From positions 1 to 52,924 of the forward strand of contig JABCSY010000016.1 of the NCBI GenBank assembly GCA_018238625.1: DNA of 52,924 nucleotides, given 5' to 3'. The notes beneath the pieces were generated by a model. It was not told the DNA's origin, did no database searches, and was given only the letters and a program-made list of their open reading frames with translations. Positions 50,612-52,924 of the stretch are shown one piece after another; the stretch's first letter is position 1, and the number at the start of each line of letters is the position of its first letter. The stretch is from Promethearchaeota archaeon. Its GTDB lineage: Archaea > Asgardarchaeota > Lokiarchaeia > Sigyniarchaeales > SOKP01. Position numbers and translations under genes: made by a program.

Positions 50612-51415
50612 ATGTCAGAAGATAAATTTTTAACAAATAAAGTCGTCTTAATTACGGGGGCTGGGAGTGGGTTCGGAAGAGCTTTTGCAGTCGCCTTTGC
50701 AAATAAAGGGGCAAATTTAGTATTAAACGACATAAATATGAAGGGTCTTGAAGAAACGCGTGATTTGGTTTTAAAAGATAATAATGTGGAAATACTTCTC
50801 GCTCAAGCAGATATTTCAAAGTTAGAAGAAGTCGAAAGAATGAAAAAGTTAGTGTTTGAAAAGTTTGATAATGTATTTATATTGATTAATAACGCTGGAA
50901 TTGATGGTGGTGCATATAAATCGCTCTCTGCATCAGAAGAAACATACGATAAAGTTATGGGGATCAATGCTAAAGGTACTTGGAATGTGACTAAGACTTT
51001 TTTTAGAAAAATGAAAAGCCAAAGACAATTCAAACCAATTCGGGCTAAAATCATCAATATTGCATCCTGTGCTGGAACAACGAATGGAATAAATCCAATG
51101 TTAGGCATATATAGCGCTTCTAAAGCCACAGTTATTGCGTTTACAAAACTTTGGGCTTTGGAACTTGGCCCAGTTGATATAACTGTCAACGCTTTATCAC
51201 CGGGCGTGTTCCTTACTCCAATATACGATAACGATCCTAAAAAAATACGACAATTCCTAGAAACGAGAGGCGTTAAAATCCCTATAGACAAAATTGGAGA
51301 CTCCAAATGGGTGGCAGATCTCGCCCTATTCTTAGCCTCCCCAACTGCTAACTACATAACTGGTCAAAACATAGTCTTAGACGGCGGAATGACCGTATCA
51401 ATCAATAAATTATAA
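50612..51415 (+). CDS. SDR-family NAD(P)-dependent oxidoreductase
   Basis: 267 residues. Cofactor loop TGAGSGFG (15-22), D40 suggesting NAD preference, NNAG (93-96), catalytic S152, Y167 and K171 (YSASK). Ends VLDGGMTVS as usual in classical SDRs. It is 120 nt behind the ThDP enzyme and could reduce or oxidise its product. Substrate unknown. AGAGGT serves as the ribosome site. Confidence 0.94.
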   Translation: MSEDKFLTNKVVLITGAGSGFGRAFAVAFANKGANLVLNDINMKGLEETRDLVLKDNNVEILLAQADISKLEEVERMKKLVFEKFDNVFILINNAGIDGGAYKSLSASEETYDKVMGINAKGTWNVTKTFFRKMKSQRQFKPIRAKIINIASCAGTTNGINPMLGIYSASKATVIAFTKLWALELGPVDITVNALSPGVFLTPIYDNDPKKIRQFLETRGVKIPIDKIGDSKWVADLALFLASPTANYITGQNIVLDGGMTVSINKL

Positions 51416-51597
51416 ATTAGTCTATCAAACATCTTTAAAATCATAATTTTCTAATATTTTAATAATATTTTCTTTTGATTAATGGATTTGGAATAGATTA
51501 AACCCAAAATGAGTCTTTAAATTACAAAAAAAGTAAAAAATCAATATTAAATCGAATTTATCAATTGTAGAGATTTAAAAAATAAGATAAAATATGT

Positions 51598-51618
51598 GAT
51601 GCTCTTATAAAAAGCATC
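51598..51618 (-). terminator. Hairpin after nonapeptide 3
   Basis: On the minus strand, 3 nt after the stop, a 9-bp stem forms from GATGCTTTT and AAGAGCATC (one T-G pair) around a 3-nt loop, then a T-rich stretch down to about 51572. Same position and role as the hairpin of cassette 1. Confidence 0.55.
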
Positions 51619-51621
51619 ATT

Positions 51622-51651
51622 TTATGGAAATACATCAGGTTGACCAGGCAT
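51622..51651 (-). CDS. Nonapeptide ORF 3 (MPGQPDVFP)
   Basis: Nine codons plus TAA on the minus strand, peptide MPGQPDVFP. It shares with ORFs 1 and 2 the M-P-G start, final Pro and exact length; codons for M-P-G are ATG-CCT-GGT in all three, while the last Pro is CCA here and CCT there. Weak ribosome site GAGTGGG about 5 nt upstream. It lies 160 nt downstream of the second DUF885-like gene, on its strand, with its own promoter. Confidence 0.5.
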   Translation of the reverse strand: MPGQPDVFP

Positions 51652-51735
51652 TTTTTCCCACTCTATTTGTTATGTGAATTGTTTTTAACAGTTTATCTTA
51701 AGTTTTTTTGAACCAATTTATTAATTGATAAAATT

Positions 51736-51743
51736 TATTTAAA
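51736..51743 (-). promoter_or_regulatory. TATA box of peptide cassette 3
   Basis: On the minus strand TTTAAATA in the context GGAGTTTAAATAAAT, nearly the same as the box of cassette 2, 92 nt before the ATG of nonapeptide 3 and 70 nt after the stop of the DUF885-like gene. Confidence 0.55.
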
Positions 51744-51812
51744 CTCCTAAAAAAAGAGATAACCCTTTTATTTTTTAGAGTTATTTTTAATGAAAAAATT
51801 TTTGATAGAAAC

Positions 51813-52924
51813 TTATGCTAAATCGGAGGGGAGAATTGGATTAATAAGCAGGTCTCGAAAATCTTTAACCGAAGGAAAATTCCCATGTTTGTTTATTATG
51901 AGTTTGCTTCCTATATTATATGAGAAAGCTGTAGTTGAATATACTGGATTAAATAATAATTTTATTCGATTTTTTATATTTTCTTGTCTAAAGATTTCAA
52001 AACTGGTTCCGTATCGAATTAATTTCTCTTCGTTCCACCCGTTTATAAGAGCGTGGTAGGCGAGATTATACCCGAAAAGCGATAATTTTACTTTTACTTT
52101 GCTTTGCGCTATTAATTCTTCAATAGAAGATTCTTTTAATGAGTCTAGACAAAATTCTCGCAAGTTAATTTCTGTTTGGTCTCGATAAGAAAAAAGCACA
52201 TTAATTGCGACATCTGCTATTCCTTCGCAAATTATTAATTTGGGCGAGTTCAGTAGTAAGATTGAGTGTTCAAATTGATTTAACTCGCGATATAGCCTCT
52301 GTTCTTTGACAACAAATTCTGTATGATGGCCAGGATATCCTTCGTGAGCGGCAGCAGACAAAAAAGCAGTCCAATACATGTTATAATTCGGGTTAACCTC
52401 TATTCGGGAGCGAAAATTACCCTTGTACCAATTATAATAAGACCATTTTGCTTCATTATTGTTTTTCTTTTTTACTAGCTCTATATTAATATGCTCATTT
52501 TCAGGTAAGAGATCGACAAACAATTCTTTAGTTCGCTCTCTCGTGATGTCGAGAGCTTTTTTAAATAGTTCAAAAACCTTACTCTCATGAACAGTTCGTC
52601 GTACTCTTAAATCACTCATTCGTTTTTCTAAACTTCCAGGACCGCCATACGCTGCGTTAAACTCTTCTTTTAAGTTATCTAATTCAGATTCGTTAGCTGG
52701 CTGTAAGACCACATCATATAACCTTAGAAATTGTTCCTTAAAGGGTATTTCGACTCCGTTTAAGATCTCGATCGAAGTCCTCATCGCCGTTAACATTTTT
52801 TCTATGTATCGCTCGCGTTTTTTATCGTAACCTTGTTTAAACAAACCTTTTTGTAAAGCTTTGCAATCGGTTAGAAGTTTGTTTGGTGAAGTTAAAACCT
52901 CATTGTCAACGATTTTACGAATTT
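51813..52924 (-). CDS. DUF885-like metallopeptidase-type protein, copy 2 (5' end beyond window)
   Basis: Open on the minus strand up to the window edge: upstream of the apparent TTG start at 52844 the frame continues with IRKIVDNE and PNKLLTDCKAL, matching copy 1, so the gene is not truncated, only cut by the window. The motif AAHEGYPGHHTEF and the later ICEGIADVAINVLF hold the same His/Glu set as copy 1. The C-terminal phrase GNFPSVKDFRDLLINPILPSDLA is almost unchanged. It probably arose by gene duplication. Followed by one nonapeptide cassette. Confidence 0.75.
   Translation of the reverse strand, partial: IRKIVDNEVLTSPNKLLTDCKALQKGLFKQGYDKKRERYIEKMLTAMRTSIEILNGVEIPFKEQFLRLYDVVLQPANESELDNLKEEFNAAYGGPGSLEKRMSDLRVRRTVHESKVFELFKKALDITRERTKELFVDLLPENEHINIELVKKKNNNEAKWSYYNWYKGNFRSRIEVNPNYNMYWTAFLSAAAHEGYPGHHTEFVVKEQRLYRELNQFEHSILLLNSPKLIICEGIADVAINVLFSYRDQTEINLREFCLDSLKESSIEELIAQSKVKVKLSLFGYNLAYHALINGWNEEKLIRYGTSFEIFRQENIKNRIKLLFNPVYSTTAFSYNIGSKLIINKHGNFPSVKDFRDLLINPILPSDLA

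Noticed and set aside
51790..52059. Plus-strand 89-residue ORF opposite DUF885-like copy 2
   Set aside because: It is antisense to the conserved C-terminus of the peptidase-like gene, which has strong paralogue support.

Overview
The window reads as a low-GC (by eye about 30 %) archaeal chromosome segment. Domain-diagnostic genes include a TFB with zinc ribbon, an Orc1/Cdc6 initiator, ABCE1, class I lysyl-tRNA synthetase, archaeosine TGT, Trm5, Pop5 and Rpp30 of RNase P, PyrI and an archaeal-type L3/L4/L23 cluster. A Roadblock/LC7 protein, a V4R (TRAPP/Bet3-like) protein, two very large orphan helical proteins and promoters with TTTAAATA boxes suggest an Asgard archaeon, probably Lokiarchaeota-like. 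That placement is inference, because no 16S gene is present.

Layout. 1-1.1 kb: an isolated bacterial-looking secreted protein of different base composition. 1.1-9.0 kb: Cdc6 with a small winged-helix protein, then a pilus/archaellum-like secretion set (A24 prepilin peptidase; minus-strand Tad/FlaI-type ATPase, pilin-like protein and TadC/FlaJ-type membrane protein) interleaved with a V4R protein and orphans; a separate Flp-like prepilin lies at 18.9 kb. 9.1-11.2 kb: ribosomal proteins L3-L4-L23, after which the usual S10-spc order is broken. 11.2-22.2 kb: GHMP kinase, zinc ribbon, LysRS-I, ABCE1, small DNA-binding proteins, HIT hydrolase, NIF3-like, a gamma-carbonic-anhydrase-fold protein, TFB. 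22.4-27.7 kb: two orphans, tRNA-Ile(GAU), and a tRNA/RNA-modification run (Fap7-like kinase, TgtA, DUF371, Trm5). 27.8-29.8 kb: a DUF885-like metallopeptidase-type gene followed by two tiny nonapeptide cassettes and a convergent tRNA-Arg(UCU). 30-36 kb: a PD-(D/E)XK nuclease-like protein and a pair of 803/768-residue orphan proteins. 36-46.8 kb: a Roadblock gene with a damaged start, TrpB2, a lipid kinase-like membrane protein, PyrI, an Rqc2/NEMF homologue, GDPD, membrane proteins, and an Rpp30-Pop5 operon with two unknown passengers. 46.9-51.4 kb: HcyBio-ferredoxin homocysteine enzyme, VOC protein, TPP enzyme, SDR. 51.6 kb to the end: a third nonapeptide cassette and a second DUF885-like gene cut by the window edge.

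The most unusual signal is a set of three tiny ORFs, each exactly nine codons plus stop, of the form M-P-G-x5-P (MPGQVGTTP, MPGRGTVTP, MPGQPDVFP). Each has its own TTTAAATA-type promoter 90-120 nt upstream and a hairpin just after the stop; two have clear Shine-Dalgarno sequences. All three lie downstream of, and on the same strand as, one of the two paralogous DUF885-like genes, although those genes are about 23 kb apart and in opposite orientation. I read this as a recurring peptide-plus-peptidase locus; the function is unknown.
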